Of a stretch of 27,750 nucleotides of DNA, positions 14,341 to 23,760 are shown piece after piece; positions within the stretch are counted from its first letter, which is position 1; the number at the start of each line of letters is the position of its first letter. The translations under genes and the position numbers were made by a program. The notes beneath the pieces are model-generated. The model was not told where the DNA came from and ran no database searches. It was given only the letters and a program-made list of their open reading frames with translations. This DNA comes from an uncultured Clostridia bacterium. GTDB taxonomy: Bacteria; Bacillota; Clostridia; TANB77; CAG-508. The DNA lies in the NCBI GenBank assembly GCA_944390505.1, contig CALXQF010000003.1:1-27750 (forward strand), read 5' to 3'.

Positions 14341-16273
14341 TGATTATACAAAACCAGATCAATTTAAAATCTTAAAAAAGAAAACAATTAAAGAATTAAT
14401 TGCACCATCTGGAATTGATACAACTAATATTGATCATTTAGAAATTATTTCTAATGTTACAAGATACGCAAGAAGTTTCTTTGTATCTAGCTTGCCAAGA
14501 ATGTGTACTTTTCCAGAACTATTTAGAGATATGTATTTATTTGGAGATATTAATACTTCTATTTATATCAATCCTATTCAAGAATCAAGATCACAAAATG
14601 AATTGAATAGAGTGATAAATGAGTTAGAAACAGAAAGAATTGTTGCGGCAGATAGAGGAAATATCAACAGAGAAAGTACACTGGGGCAAAAAAGATTAGA
14701 AGCAGAACAACTAAGAGATGAAATTGCAGCAGGTTATAATAAGCTTTATGAAGCATCCGTCATTGCTACTTTATTTGCATATAGTTTAGATGACTTGAAC
14801 AAATATACAAAATTGCTATCTACAGAAATGTCAAAATCTTTAGTGAATATTAAAAGTGCATGGGGAATGCAGGAAAATGCTTTTAAATCAAACTTACCTT
14901 TGATGGATGACAAAATCAAAAAAACACATACTTTTGACAGAAGATCAATGGGAACTGTATTTCCATTTACTACGTCAGAAGTAGGACATCCTTCAGGAAT
15001 TCCACTAGGAATTAATAAACAAACTGGAGTACCAATTTTATTTGATAATTTTCATAGTTCTCTTACTAATTATAACATGGTTATATTTGCAAAGTCTGGT
15101 GCTGGTAAGTCAGTTACTATGAAAACATTAATTTCACGTTCTGCAGTATTAATGGGAATTCAAAGTTTAGCATTAGATGCAGAAGGTGAGTATAGTATTG
15201 TAGCTGAAAGCTTAGGGGGAGTAAATGTTGTATTATCACCAACTTCTAAAACAGTTATTAATATTTTTGATATTGAAACAGAAGTTGTAAAAGATGAAAT
15301 AACCGGTAGGGATAGATTAGTACTAAATGTAGAAAATAAAGTAGAAGACGTAACGCAAGCATTATTGACAATGGCAAGAGGGAGTACTAGAAGCCAAGAA
15401 GTAAATGAATTAACAAAACAAATTATAGCAGAATCAGTGGCAGAAGAATATGCAGCACATGGAATTACATCAGATCCAAATAGCTTATATGCAGCAAAAG
15501 ATGACGGAATAGATGGAAACATGTTAGGAAGAGAAAAGAAGGATATGCCTACTATTGGTTCTTGGTATAAAAGGATTGAACAAAAAGCAGCTACCAATAC
15601 CAATAAAGATTATAGTTTTCATTATAGTTATTTACTAAAAGTTATGAAACAATACATTAGAGAGTATGATGGTCAAATGGCATATTTTGATGGACAATCT
15701 ACCTTTGACTTATTAGATGGAACATTATTTATTAATCTAGATATTTCACAATTAGAAGAAAGATTTGCAAGACCTTTAGCACAGCAAATCTTACTTGCGT
15801 GGATTTGGGAAAAATATGTAAAGAAAAATAGCGAAGATAGAAGCAAAGCTTCTAAAAAAAGAGTACTAGTTGACGAGGCATGGATGCTTTTGCCATATCC
15901 TGAAGCTGTAGATTTCTTAAATACAATGGCAAGACGTGCCAGAAAAAGAAATGTATCACTTGCTATTATTTCTCAAAGATTCCAAGATTTTTATGAGAAA
16001 CCAGAAGCGCAAGCGGTACTAACTTCATCAGATACCAAATTATTTTTAGCACAAGATAAATCAGAAATACAGTATTTAAAAGAAGTGTTTAAATTAAGCG
16101 ATGGAGAATCAGATTTCCTAATTACCTGTTTTAAAGGAGAAGGCTTATTGAAGGTGGGACCAGATAGTGCCATTATTCAAATACAACCAACAGCAAAAGA
16201 ATTTGAATTTGTGGAAACAAACTTAAATAAATTAGCACAGATGAAAAATAGAAGAATTAGACAAAGTTATTAG
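14291..16273 (+). CDS. virB4: VirB4-family T4SS ATPase
   Basis: 660 residues, cytoplasmic. It powers pilus assembly and/or substrate transfer. Walker A is AKSGAGKS (267-274); Walker B is VLVDEAW (525-531); a SQRFQDF motif follows near 561 as in VirB4/TraC ATPases. The N-terminal part (about 25-260) has the family's RYARSFFVSSLPRM and LFAYSLDDLNKYTKLL segments. All catalytic residues appear intact. The start lies 10 bases after AAGGAGGT, inside the end of the previous gene, so the two are translated together. No second VirD4-like ATPase is present in the window. The family is certain; the transported substrate is unknown. Confidence 0.93.
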   Translation: MSKKDKQREEDIQKQHNDYTKPDQFKILKKKTIKELIAPSGIDTTNIDHLEIISNVTRYARSFFVSSLPRMCTFPELFRDMYLFGDINTSIYINPIQESRSQNELNRVINELETERIVAADRGNINRESTLGQKRLEAEQLRDEIAAGYNKLYEASVIATLFAYSLDDLNKYTKLLSTEMSKSLVNIKSAWGMQENAFKSNLPLMDDKIKKTHTFDRRSMGTVFPFTTSEVGHPSGIPLGINKQTGVPILFDNFHSSLTNYNMVIFAKSGAGKSVTMKTLISRSAVLMGIQSLALDAEGEYSIVAESLGGVNVVLSPTSKTVINIFDIETEVVKDEITGRDRLVLNVENKVEDVTQALLTMARGSTRSQEVNELTKQIIAESVAEEYAAHGITSDPNSLYAAKDDGIDGNMLGREKKDMPTIGSWYKRIEQKAATNTNKDYSFHYSYLLKVMKQYIREYDGQMAYFDGQSTFDLLDGTLFINLDISQLEERFARPLAQQILLAWIWEKYVKKNSEDRSKASKKRVLVDEAWMLLPYPEAVDFLNTMARRARKRNVSLAIISQRFQDFYEKPEAQAVLTSSDTKLFLAQDKSEIQYLKEVFKLSDGESDFLITCFKGEGLLKVGPDSAIIQIQPTAKEFEFVETNLNKLAQMKNRRIRQSY

Positions 16274-16284
16274 GGGAGGAAAAT

Positions 16285-19104
16285 ATGAAATTTTTGACAG
16301 AAAAAACAGTCATACATAAGATAATTATTGCAATTGTATTTGTCATATTATTTAATTTTGCAATGCCTACAATTTCATCTGCTGGTGTTGGAGGAATTTT
16401 ATTTGAACCAATTAAAGATTTGCTATTGGTCATTGCAGATGGTGTTATGGGAGTAGCACAAACAATGCTATTTGGAATGGATGTTTCGTTTTTGACAATT
16501 GCACATCAGGATAGCTGGATGCCTGGCGTCGCGGGTGTGTTGGCTGGTATAGGAACAGCCGTTGGAATTGTAGCAGGAATTGTCGCTGCACCTTTTACAT
16601 TTGGTCTTAGTTTAGGATTGGTAGTAGGAATAGCAGCTACATCTGTTGGGGTAGGATATGCAGTTACTCAGGTAGCAGCTTCAGCAATACCACCTACCTT
16701 TAAACTTCCGATGTTTCTATTAACACCAGAAAATATGTTTAATAATTCACTCCCTGTACTAGATGTTAACTTCTTTGAAAGTGCAGAAGATAAAGGAGCA
16801 AATTATGATCCGGATACAGGTAAATATATCATAGAAGTAACTTCACCAACAGGAGAAGTAGTAAAGCAACAATCCAGTGCTTTAGTATTACAGCCAGTCA
16901 TATCACAATGGTATTATGCAATCAGAAATCTTGCTATTGTAGCATTACTTTCTATATTAGTTTATACTGCTATTAGAATTATTGTAAGTAGTGCGGCAGA
17001 AGATAAAGCAAAATATAAACAAAGATTAATGGATTGGTTAGTAGCTATGTGCTTATTATTCTTTATGCATTATATTATGGCTTTTGCTGTGACTATTTCA
17101 GAAGAGGTAACAAGTGCGGTGAATGCCATGAATGATCCTTACTATATTACTTTTGGAGATTCTTCTAGTAAATTAAAAGATTATAAATATGAAAACGGGG
17201 CAGGAGAAAGTGACGGAGAAAAAATCTTTGACTCAAATAGCCAAATGGCAAATCAATTAAGAGAAAACTATATTATAGTAACTGATGACGCAACTGGAAA
17301 TGAAGTATTCATGTGGCCAACTAATTTAATGGGAAGAGCTAGAATAGAACTACAACTAGAGCCAACAGAAGATTTAACAGAAGATGATATGTTAGTAAGA
17401 CAATTTGGATATACAGTTATTTATTTAGCACTAGTAGTATATACGATGTTGTTCTTATTCCGTTATTTAAAGAGGTTAATGCTGCTTGCTTTTCTAACAT
17501 TAATTGCTCCTTTAATGGCTATGACATATCCACTTGATAAAATGCGAGATGGAAGTGCGCAAGGATTTAATACATGGTTAAAAGAATATTTATTTAATTT
17601 ATTAATTCAACCAGTTCACCTAATATTATATACCGTATTAATTGGATCTGCTATTGATTTGGTAGCTGACAATTTAATCTATGGTTTAGTAGCTTTAGGA
17701 TTTGTCTTACAAGGTGAAAAAATATTGCGTAAATTCTTTGGATTTGATAAAGCAAGTACAGTTGATAATGGTTCAGCTTTAGGAGGAGCACTTGCAATGC
17801 AAGGAATTAACCAATTACGAAAAATAGGAGGTCTTGGTAGCAAAAAAGGAGGAAATAAAGGTGGAAATACTCCTCCAAATAGAAAACTTGCTAACAATAA
17901 GCTAAATAATACTAGAAAGACAAATGAATTGTTTGCAGAAAAATATGGTGCAGCACAGTTAAATGCAGGAGGAGATAATTTAGATGACAGTGGAGGAAGA
18001 ATGGTAGCTCCTCCAACAACTGATGATAATGGAGGAAGAATGGTGGCTCCTCCAACAACAGATGATAACCAACCCCCTCTATTATATGACCAGTATGGAA
18101 GACCAATGCCTAGAGTTTCTCAAACAAGTAATCCTGTAGAACCTTCAGCAGCACCACAAACTGAACAACCTCAAGAAAATTCATCAACAGAAGAGCCAGA
18201 AGATACGAGAGGCTTAGGAGGATTATTCGTAGACTGGGCTAAAAATACAACCCCAGCTCAAAGTATTAGGAGAGGAATTAGAACAGTAGGTGGAATAGGT
18301 ACTGGAATTGGAACTGGAATATCGAGAAATGTAGGAGCAGTTACTGGAAAAATTAAAGAAGGAGTTAACGGACAAATTCAAAAAATTCCACAACCAATTA
18401 GACATGCGGCTAAAAATACAGGTAGAAATTTAGCGAAACATGCTACAAGATTAGGAAAAAATGCAGCGTATATTGGACCAAAAGCAGCAACATTTGTTGC
18501 TAAAAATGCAGCAAGAGCAACATTGATAGGAGCAGGGGCATTAGCGGGAGCAACAGCAGGCTTAGTATCAGATGATTTTTCAAATGTAGCAAAATGGGGC
18601 GCAGTAGGAGCAGGAGCAGGACTCGTAGCAGGTAAAGGAATGACTGGCATTCCTGGAATGGCAGATGATATTGGCGAAAGATTTATTCAAGCGAACGAAG
18701 AAAGATTTGCTGCTACTCATACACAAGATGAAATAGAAGCAAGAGAAGATAAGAGAATTAATGAAGCATGGTTAAAAGATAGTAGAACAATAGAGCGCTA
18801 TGCAAGTGGATTAAATAAATCCAAAAAAGAAGCAAAAGAAATTATGCGAACAGAAGCACAAAAATATAGGGACTTTGGTGTAACAGATGATAAATTAATC
18901 ATTAAAGCAATGAATGCAAAAGATGATTATTTAGGCGATAAAAGAGATTCAACAGAAAGAATTTTGGTTGCTAAAATGGCATCAGAAGTCGATAAGAAAG
19001 AAGATATAAACAGAATAGAAGAGGGATTGAAAAGAAGAGGAATTCCAAAAGCTGATATTGACAATTATTTAAAAACAATTCGAGACTTTAAGAAATGGAC
19101 ATAA
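16285..19104 (+). CDS. VirB6/TrbL-like polytopic channel protein with long cytoplasmic tail
   Basis: 939 residues. A signal peptide (cleavage likely after SSA, 31-33) and several transmembrane segments fill the first about 500 residues, including a hydrophobic Gly/Ala-rich pair (about 76-135) and a conserved block around residues 370-495 (RYLKRLMLLAFLTLIAPLMAM, then KEYLFNLLIQPVHLILY) typical of VirB6/TrbL proteins of Gram-positive T4SS. The helix and loop near 220-265 (SSAAEDKAKYKQRL) resemble the pilin loop. The tail is unusual: a Gly/Asn/Lys-rich linker, a 13-residue tandem repeat GGRMVAPPTTDDN, a Pro/Gln-rich stretch, an Ala/Gly-rich hydrophobic region (about 735-795) and a charged helical end. 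Start site AGGGGAGGAAAAT; 11 bases after virB4. Confidence 0.85.
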   Translation: MKFLTEKTVIHKIIIAIVFVILFNFAMPTISSAGVGGILFEPIKDLLLVIADGVMGVAQTMLFGMDVSFLTIAHQDSWMPGVAGVLAGIGTAVGIVAGIVAAPFTFGLSLGLVVGIAATSVGVGYAVTQVAASAIPPTFKLPMFLLTPENMFNNSLPVLDVNFFESAEDKGANYDPDTGKYIIEVTSPTGEVVKQQSSALVLQPVISQWYYAIRNLAIVALLSILVYTAIRIIVSSAAEDKAKYKQRLMDWLVAMCLLFFMHYIMAFAVTISEEVTSAVNAMNDPYYITFGDSSSKLKDYKYENGAGESDGEKIFDSNSQMANQLRENYIIVTDDATGNEVFMWPTNLMGRARIELQLEPTEDLTEDDMLVRQFGYTVIYLALVVYTMLFLFRYLKRLMLLAFLTLIAPLMAMTYPLDKMRDGSAQGFNTWLKEYLFNLLIQPVHLILYTVLIGSAIDLVADNLIYGLVALGFVLQGEKILRKFFGFDKASTVDNGSALGGALAMQGINQLRKIGGLGSKKGGNKGGNTPPNRKLANNKLNNTRKTNELFAEKYGAAQLNAGGDNLDDSGGRMVAPPTTDDNGGRMVAPPTTDDNQPPLLYDQYGRPMPRVSQTSNPVEPSAAPQTEQPQENSSTEEPEDTRGLGGLFVDWAKNTTPAQSIRRGIRTVGGIGTGIGTGISRNVGAVTGKIKEGVNGQIQKIPQPIRHAAKNTGRNLAKHATRLGKNAAYIGPKAATFVAKNAARATLIGAGALAGATAGLVSDDFSNVAKWGAVGAGAGLVAGKGMTGIPGMADDIGERFIQANEERFAATHTQDEIEAREDKRINEAWLKDSRTIERYASGLNKSKKEAKEIMRTEAQKYRDFGVTDDKLIIKAMNAKDDYLGDKRDSTERILVAKMASEVDKKEDINRIEEGLKRRGIPKADIDNYLKTIRDFKKWT
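17992..18069 (+). repeat. 39-bp in-frame tandem duplication in the VirB6-like gene
   Basis: Two adjacent 39-base units (17992-18030 and 18031-18069) differ at only a few positions and encode GGRMVAPPTTDDN twice. Being a multiple of three it keeps the frame and may vary in copy number between strains. Confidence 0.9.
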
Positions 19105-19126
19105 TAAATTACTAAGGAGGTATACA

Positions 19127-20095
19127 ATGAATAACTGGATTAGAAAATATAATCAAAATAGAAGAGTCATATGGACAGTTATTGGAATTGTAGCCTTCTT
19201 TGTTATTGCATTACAAGTTATTTTTGGACTAATTAGAGAAACTAGAGATAGACAAAGACAAGAACAGATTAACTATATTTATAGTCAGCAACAAAACACG
19301 CAAAATGGTAATGAAAATAGTTTAAATTTAGGAAATAATGGCAATCAAAATAACGGAAACAATACTAATGCAAGTGATACACAAACAGTAGAACAATTTA
19401 TTCAACAGTTTGTAGATTATTGTAATGATAACCGAATTGAGCAAGCATATAATATGCTTTCATCAGATTGTAAAGAAGCGGTATTTCCAACCATTGATAA
19501 TTTTCAGTATAACTATGTGGAAGAAATATTTACAACAGATAGATCAGTAAAAATAGAAGATAGTATGTATGGAAATAGCATTTATAAAATGACATATTTC
19601 AGTGATGTATTAGCAAATGGTGGGTATCAGGCAGAAAATACTTTTCAGGATTATTGTTATATTACAGAAGAAGAGGATGAAACAAGACTTAGTATTAATC
19701 AATTTATTAGAACAGAAATGATTAATAAAAACACTACTGGTAGTTCAATCTATGCAAATGTAATACAGAAACAAATATATGTTGATTATGAAATTTATCA
19801 AATACAAATTACAAATCAAAGTAATAATACTATTTTACTTTCTACAAAACAAACAGACAATTTGCACATTATAGATGATAATGATGTAACATATTCATCT
19901 AATATTGATGAGATTGCTATAGAAAGATTAATTATGCAACCTCAAACTACTTCTATATTCAATATTAGATTTAACAAAATATATAATACAGAACGAAGGA
20001 TAAATAGATTAAATATTTCTAATATCATTACTGATTATGAAAAATATCAAAGAGGAGAAGAAGTATCAACCGTTAATTTAAGTATTATTTTTTAG
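19127..20095 (+). CDS. Membrane-anchored NTF2-like protein 1 (VirB8/TcpC-like)
   Basis: 322 residues: short basic N-terminus, one transmembrane helix (about 14-34), an Asn/Gln-rich linker (45-85), an NTF2-like domain starting VEQFIQQFVDYCNDNRIEQAY with the AYNMLSSDCKEAVFPTIDNF block, and a C-terminal beta-rich domain (about 210-322). Topology and fold type match VirB8 and the TcpC-like proteins that form the periplasm-side scaffold of Gram-positive T4SS. Sequence identity to those families is not obvious by eye, so the equivalence is structural inference. It has a strong AAGGAGG site and lies 22 bases after the VirB6-like gene. Two related proteins follow in the same operon. Confidence 0.72.
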   Translation: MNNWIRKYNQNRRVIWTVIGIVAFFVIALQVIFGLIRETRDRQRQEQINYIYSQQQNTQNGNENSLNLGNNGNQNNGNNTNASDTQTVEQFIQQFVDYCNDNRIEQAYNMLSSDCKEAVFPTIDNFQYNYVEEIFTTDRSVKIEDSMYGNSIYKMTYFSDVLANGGYQAENTFQDYCYITEEEDETRLSINQFIRTEMINKNTTGSSIYANVIQKQIYVDYEIYQIQITNQSNNTILLSTKQTDNLHIIDDNDVTYSSNIDEIAIERLIMQPQTTSIFNIRFNKIYNTERRINRLNISNIITDYEKYQRGEEVSTVNLSIIF

Positions 20096-20108
20096 AATAG
20101 AGGAAAAA

Positions 20109-22823
20109 ATGAATAAATTTAAAGAAGCTTTAGCAGTCGCATTAAGAATGGCTAGAAGATTGGTAAGCAAAGTACTACTAGCCCCATTAAAAAAAGTAAT
20201 CTTAATAGTTGGAATAGTGGCTATTGTTATAGTTGCAGTAGTAGGATGTTTTGATGCTTTAATGGAAGCATTTTCTGATAAAGTATCAGAACATGTTCAA
20301 AATAATCCTGTAGAATATGATATAGAAGATAATTCTATTATTATTAGTGATGAATTAATTGAAGAATTAATAAAAATGATGGATGATTCAGGAGTTGACA
20401 TAGAAACATTAAAATTGACCAAAGAAGATATTGCTAAAATGTATGCGGCAGAAGTAGTAACTTCAGAAGTAAATAGAGGAGCTACTGAAGTAGATGGAAA
20501 ATATTATGGAAGAGTATATGTAAAAAGAGCCACTGATTCCACAGAACAATTAGAAGATATGACATATACTACCTTAGAAGATTTACAATCAAAAGTACAA
20601 AGTTTTAATGGGGGAAATATAGGCGAAGAAGAACTATTAAAATTTTTTGCAATAAATGATGATAAAATATGCTTTGTTAAAAGTATTACAGTAGAAACTG
20701 CTGAAGACGGAACACAAACTAGGAGTGCTATTATAGAAGAATTAACATATAAAGAAAAAATATCACAATTTACAATGCCAATAGAATTTTTAATGGATTT
20801 ATGCTTAATTTCACAAAACCCAGGTTTTGTATTAGCCTTAGCGGATAGAGTAATACAAGAAACAAGAATTAATATAGCTTTATTACAAACAACTACAACA
20901 ACAGAAAATACTACAACATATAAATATCAAACTGAAACAATAACATCTACAAAACATGAAAACTATGATGAAAATGGTGAATATGTGGATACAGATATAT
21001 TAGATCCAATAATTACAGTTTCTCCTTCTTCTACGGAGTATACAACAGAAACAAGCACCAGTACTGTTACAACAACTAATACAGAATTAAAGATTACTTC
21101 CATAGAATCATGGTTTGCAGATTATACATATAGTTATACAAAAGTGCCAAAAACTACCAATACTACTATTCCAGAAGATGATCCATCTAATCAATTAGAG
21201 GAAGAACAACAAAATAGTCAATTTAGAGATGAAGAATATCAATATATAGATACAACTAATCATTCAGATGGAAGTTATACAGAAAATTACGAAGCACAGC
21301 ATACTAGAAAAATAAACCAATCTCAAAGAGTAGATATAACAACCAATTCGGAAATTTATCAAGAAGGACCAACACAAGAACCAGTAGAAAAAACAGATGA
21401 GATTATTGAACTATTGAAAACTCCTTTTGACGTACCCGGTAGTCTCCAGAAACAAGCAGCAATAGATAAACTTGAAAATGGATCAAGAATATTGTTTAAT
21501 ATGTTAAAAAATGGAGAAAGAACACAAACTTTAGAACAATTAATGAGATATATTTTAGGAAAGGCTACTAATAATAATTATGGAGTTTCAGAGTTTGACT
21601 TTGATCAATTTAATCCAAGCAATTTTACTCCCTTATCTGACTATTACGGCACAGGCTTCTGGTGGCCAATTGGTGGTAGTGAAATTGAAGTGATCGACGG
21701 AAAAGAGTTTGCAAAAGGTGATCCAACAGCAACTAATATTACGTCTCCTTTTGGAAACAGAGAAAAACCTACTGCAGGAGCAAGTTCTTATCACCAAGCA
21801 ATAGATATTGGAAATGGAGGTCATGGTTCAAATTATAATAATATTATCGCATCTGCTGATGGAGTTGTTACAAGAGTGCGAGATGGACAAGCAGATGGCG
21901 TACAAAGTCCTGCCGAGGGAAACTTTGTAGAAATTGACCATGGAAATGGGATTAAAACGATATATAAACATTTATATATTGGTAGTATCAAAGTAGCAGT
22001 AGGAGATAATGTAAAACAAGGACAAGTAATCGCTAAAATGGGAAATAGTGGTGCTTCCACAGCAGCACACTTACATTTTGAAATAAGAGTTAATGGAACA
22101 GCAGTAGACCCAGAAGAATATGTAAGTGCAGAAAATCCAAGACCAGTTGGAGGTTCAGCATCTGGTTTTTCACTTAATAGTACTACATTTTCGCAAGAAG
22201 AATTTAAAGCGAAAATGTTAGAATATGCTAATAAAACAGGCAATAGCAATTTTAAAACAAACTTTGCAGATCATGCAGATGAAATATATACAGCATCCCT
22301 AAGTGCTGGAGTTAATCCTGAATTAGTAGTTGTAACAGCAGGATGTGAAACAGGTTGGAAGAAAAATAGTCACAATAATTATTGGGGAATTGGCATTCCT
22401 AATGGAGGTTCTTGGAGTGATGGACCATATTTTGCAACACTAACAGATGGAATTAATAGATATGCCTCTGTTATTGCTTCTTATCAACCAGGTGGATCAC
22501 AGGCATCTATGATTAAACAAAGATATGAAGAAAGAAAAGCAGATAATTGTAACCCAAATGGTTATGGTATGCCTGGTACTTTTGCAGGAATGCAATCTGT
22601 TTATTCAGATTTGGGAGGAACACCTAATATTCATAAAGAAGGAAATTCTAGTGATGGAGGAAACTATTATTTAAAAGTTATTTATGGAGACCAATTTGAT
22701 GAAAAATGTGGAAATGTTCATAAGATAGGTGTAGATCCATATACAAACCAAGAAAGAGCAGATTATACAGCATGGCAATGTCAAGAAAAAGTAGAATTAA
22801 GATATGCGATATTTGGCATATGA
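20109..22823 (+). CDS. Bifunctional cell-wall hydrolase of the T4SS (M23 peptidase + glucosaminidase, VirB1-like)
   Basis: 904 residues. A membrane anchor (about 28-48) is followed by a long extracellular stalk with a Thr/Ser/Glu-rich, low-complexity region (about 255-430). Then comes an M23 (LytM-type) endopeptidase domain with zinc ligands H562 and D566 (HQAID) and HLH at 654-656, and a C-terminal glucosaminidase/lysozyme-like domain with E747 in CETGW and the NNYWGIG motif. Both active sites look intact. It would open peptidoglycan locally for assembly, the job of VirB1 and of the two-domain hydrolases of Gram-positive conjugation systems. Start follows AGAGGAAAAA; 13 bases after the preceding gene. 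Its stop codon overlaps the next ribosome binding site. Confidence 0.9.
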   Translation: MNKFKEALAVALRMARRLVSKVLLAPLKKVILIVGIVAIVIVAVVGCFDALMEAFSDKVSEHVQNNPVEYDIEDNSIIISDELIEELIKMMDDSGVDIETLKLTKEDIAKMYAAEVVTSEVNRGATEVDGKYYGRVYVKRATDSTEQLEDMTYTTLEDLQSKVQSFNGGNIGEEELLKFFAINDDKICFVKSITVETAEDGTQTRSAIIEELTYKEKISQFTMPIEFLMDLCLISQNPGFVLALADRVIQETRINIALLQTTTTTENTTTYKYQTETITSTKHENYDENGEYVDTDILDPIITVSPSSTEYTTETSTSTVTTTNTELKITSIESWFADYTYSYTKVPKTTNTTIPEDDPSNQLEEEQQNSQFRDEEYQYIDTTNHSDGSYTENYEAQHTRKINQSQRVDITTNSEIYQEGPTQEPVEKTDEIIELLKTPFDVPGSLQKQAAIDKLENGSRILFNMLKNGERTQTLEQLMRYILGKATNNNYGVSEFDFDQFNPSNFTPLSDYYGTGFWWPIGGSEIEVIDGKEFAKGDPTATNITSPFGNREKPTAGASSYHQAIDIGNGGHGSNYNNIIASADGVVTRVRDGQADGVQSPAEGNFVEIDHGNGIKTIYKHLYIGSIKVAVGDNVKQGQVIAKMGNSGASTAAHLHFEIRVNGTAVDPEEYVSAENPRPVGGSASGFSLNSTTFSQEEFKAKMLEYANKTGNSNFKTNFADHADEIYTASLSAGVNPELVVVTAGCETGWKKNSHNNYWGIGIPNGGSWSDGPYFATLTDGINRYASVIASYQPGGSQASMIKQRYEERKADNCNPNGYGMPGTFAGMQSVYSDLGGTPNIHKEGNSSDGGNYYLKVIYGDQFDEKCGNVHKIGVDPYTNQERADYTAWQCQEKVELRYAIFGI

Positions 22824-22833
22824 GGAGGATAAT

Positions 22834-23697
22834 GTGAAAAAAGCAATATATATCATTGTAGGAATTATTTTAGTAATATTCATTTTATTAGGTGTATTAT
22901 TGACAATGAGAGAAGATTCGCAAACAAATTTAGAAAACAATAACCACTTAATAGAAAATAATACAGGAGAAAGTGATATAATAGGAAATAAAATTGAGAG
23001 AGTTACGAATCGAGATATGTTCTTTACAGTTGCCTCTTGTGTAGAAAACTACTTAAATATGGTAACACAAAAAGAAACAGACAAGTTATATAATCTTTTA
23101 TATGATGAATATAAACAAAGATTTGAAGTTACGCAAGATAATATCTATGAACATGTAGGAGAACATGTAGAATATCAAATATTTAAAGTAAAAGAAATGT
23201 ACAAATTAGAGAAGCTTTCCAATAATAAGTATTTTGTTTATGGAACAATAAGAGATGATACAGAATATTCCAATAATGAAGAAACAGACTATTATGTTAC
23301 AGTTGTTATGGATACAATGAATGGAACTTTTTCTATTATGCCAAATGGTTTTATGTTTGCTAATGATTTAGAAGTAAATTTAAATACTAATAATTTAGAT
23401 ATTAATGTAACAGGTTATACTTGTTATATGAATCAATGTGATATAGAGTTAACAATAAAAAACAAGACACAAAATACTATTGATTTATCTGACGGAATTT
23501 ATTTAACGAACTATGAAAATGAAGAGCAATATGAATTAATCAATCAACAACAAGAAAAAATAATATTACCAAATGAAGAAAAAAATATTCAATTATCATT
23601 TCATAATTCTGTCACTACTCCAAAAAATATTATTTTTAATTATGAAAATAATGAAATAACGATTCCAATTATTAGAGACTACGAAAACAAAAATTAG
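22834..23697 (+). CDS. Membrane-anchored NTF2-like protein 2
   Basis: 287 residues from GTG 22834, chosen because TGAGGAGG sits five bases upstream and the encoded start (KKAIYIIVGIILVIFIL) places the transmembrane helix at the N-terminus. After the helix is an Asn/Glu-rich linker, an NTF2-like domain (about 68-165, with ENYLNMVTQKETDKLYNLLYDEYKQRF style core) and a beta-sandwich-like C-terminal domain (about 190-287). The architecture mirrors NTF2-like protein 1, so the two may be ancient paralogues forming different rings or a hetero-oligomer around the channel. GTG starts are rare in this window and may lower translation. Confidence 0.7.
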   Translation: MKKAIYIIVGIILVIFILLGVLLTMREDSQTNLENNNHLIENNTGESDIIGNKIERVTNRDMFFTVASCVENYLNMVTQKETDKLYNLLYDEYKQRFEVTQDNIYEHVGEHVEYQIFKVKEMYKLEKLSNNKYFVYGTIRDDTEYSNNEETDYYVTVVMDTMNGTFSIMPNGFMFANDLEVNLNTNNLDINVTGYTCYMNQCDIELTIKNKTQNTIDLSDGIYLTNYENEEQYELINQQQEKIILPNEEKNIQLSFHNSVTTPKNIIFNYENNEITIPIIRDYENKN

Positions 23698-23760
23698 GAA
23701 ATGTCTAACATAATAAGGAAATATAAAAAGGCCAATAGAAGAGAGGAGTGTGGAGTATAG

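Noticed and set aside
15160..15603. 147-codon open frame on the minus strand
   Set aside because: Lies wholly opposite virB4, has no ribosome binding site pattern and shows the Ser/Leu/Ile-rich composition of antisense frames in A+T-rich genes.
21833..22249. 138-codon open frame on the minus strand
   Set aside because: Antisense to the M23 peptidase domain, whose catalytic residues confirm the plus-strand frame.
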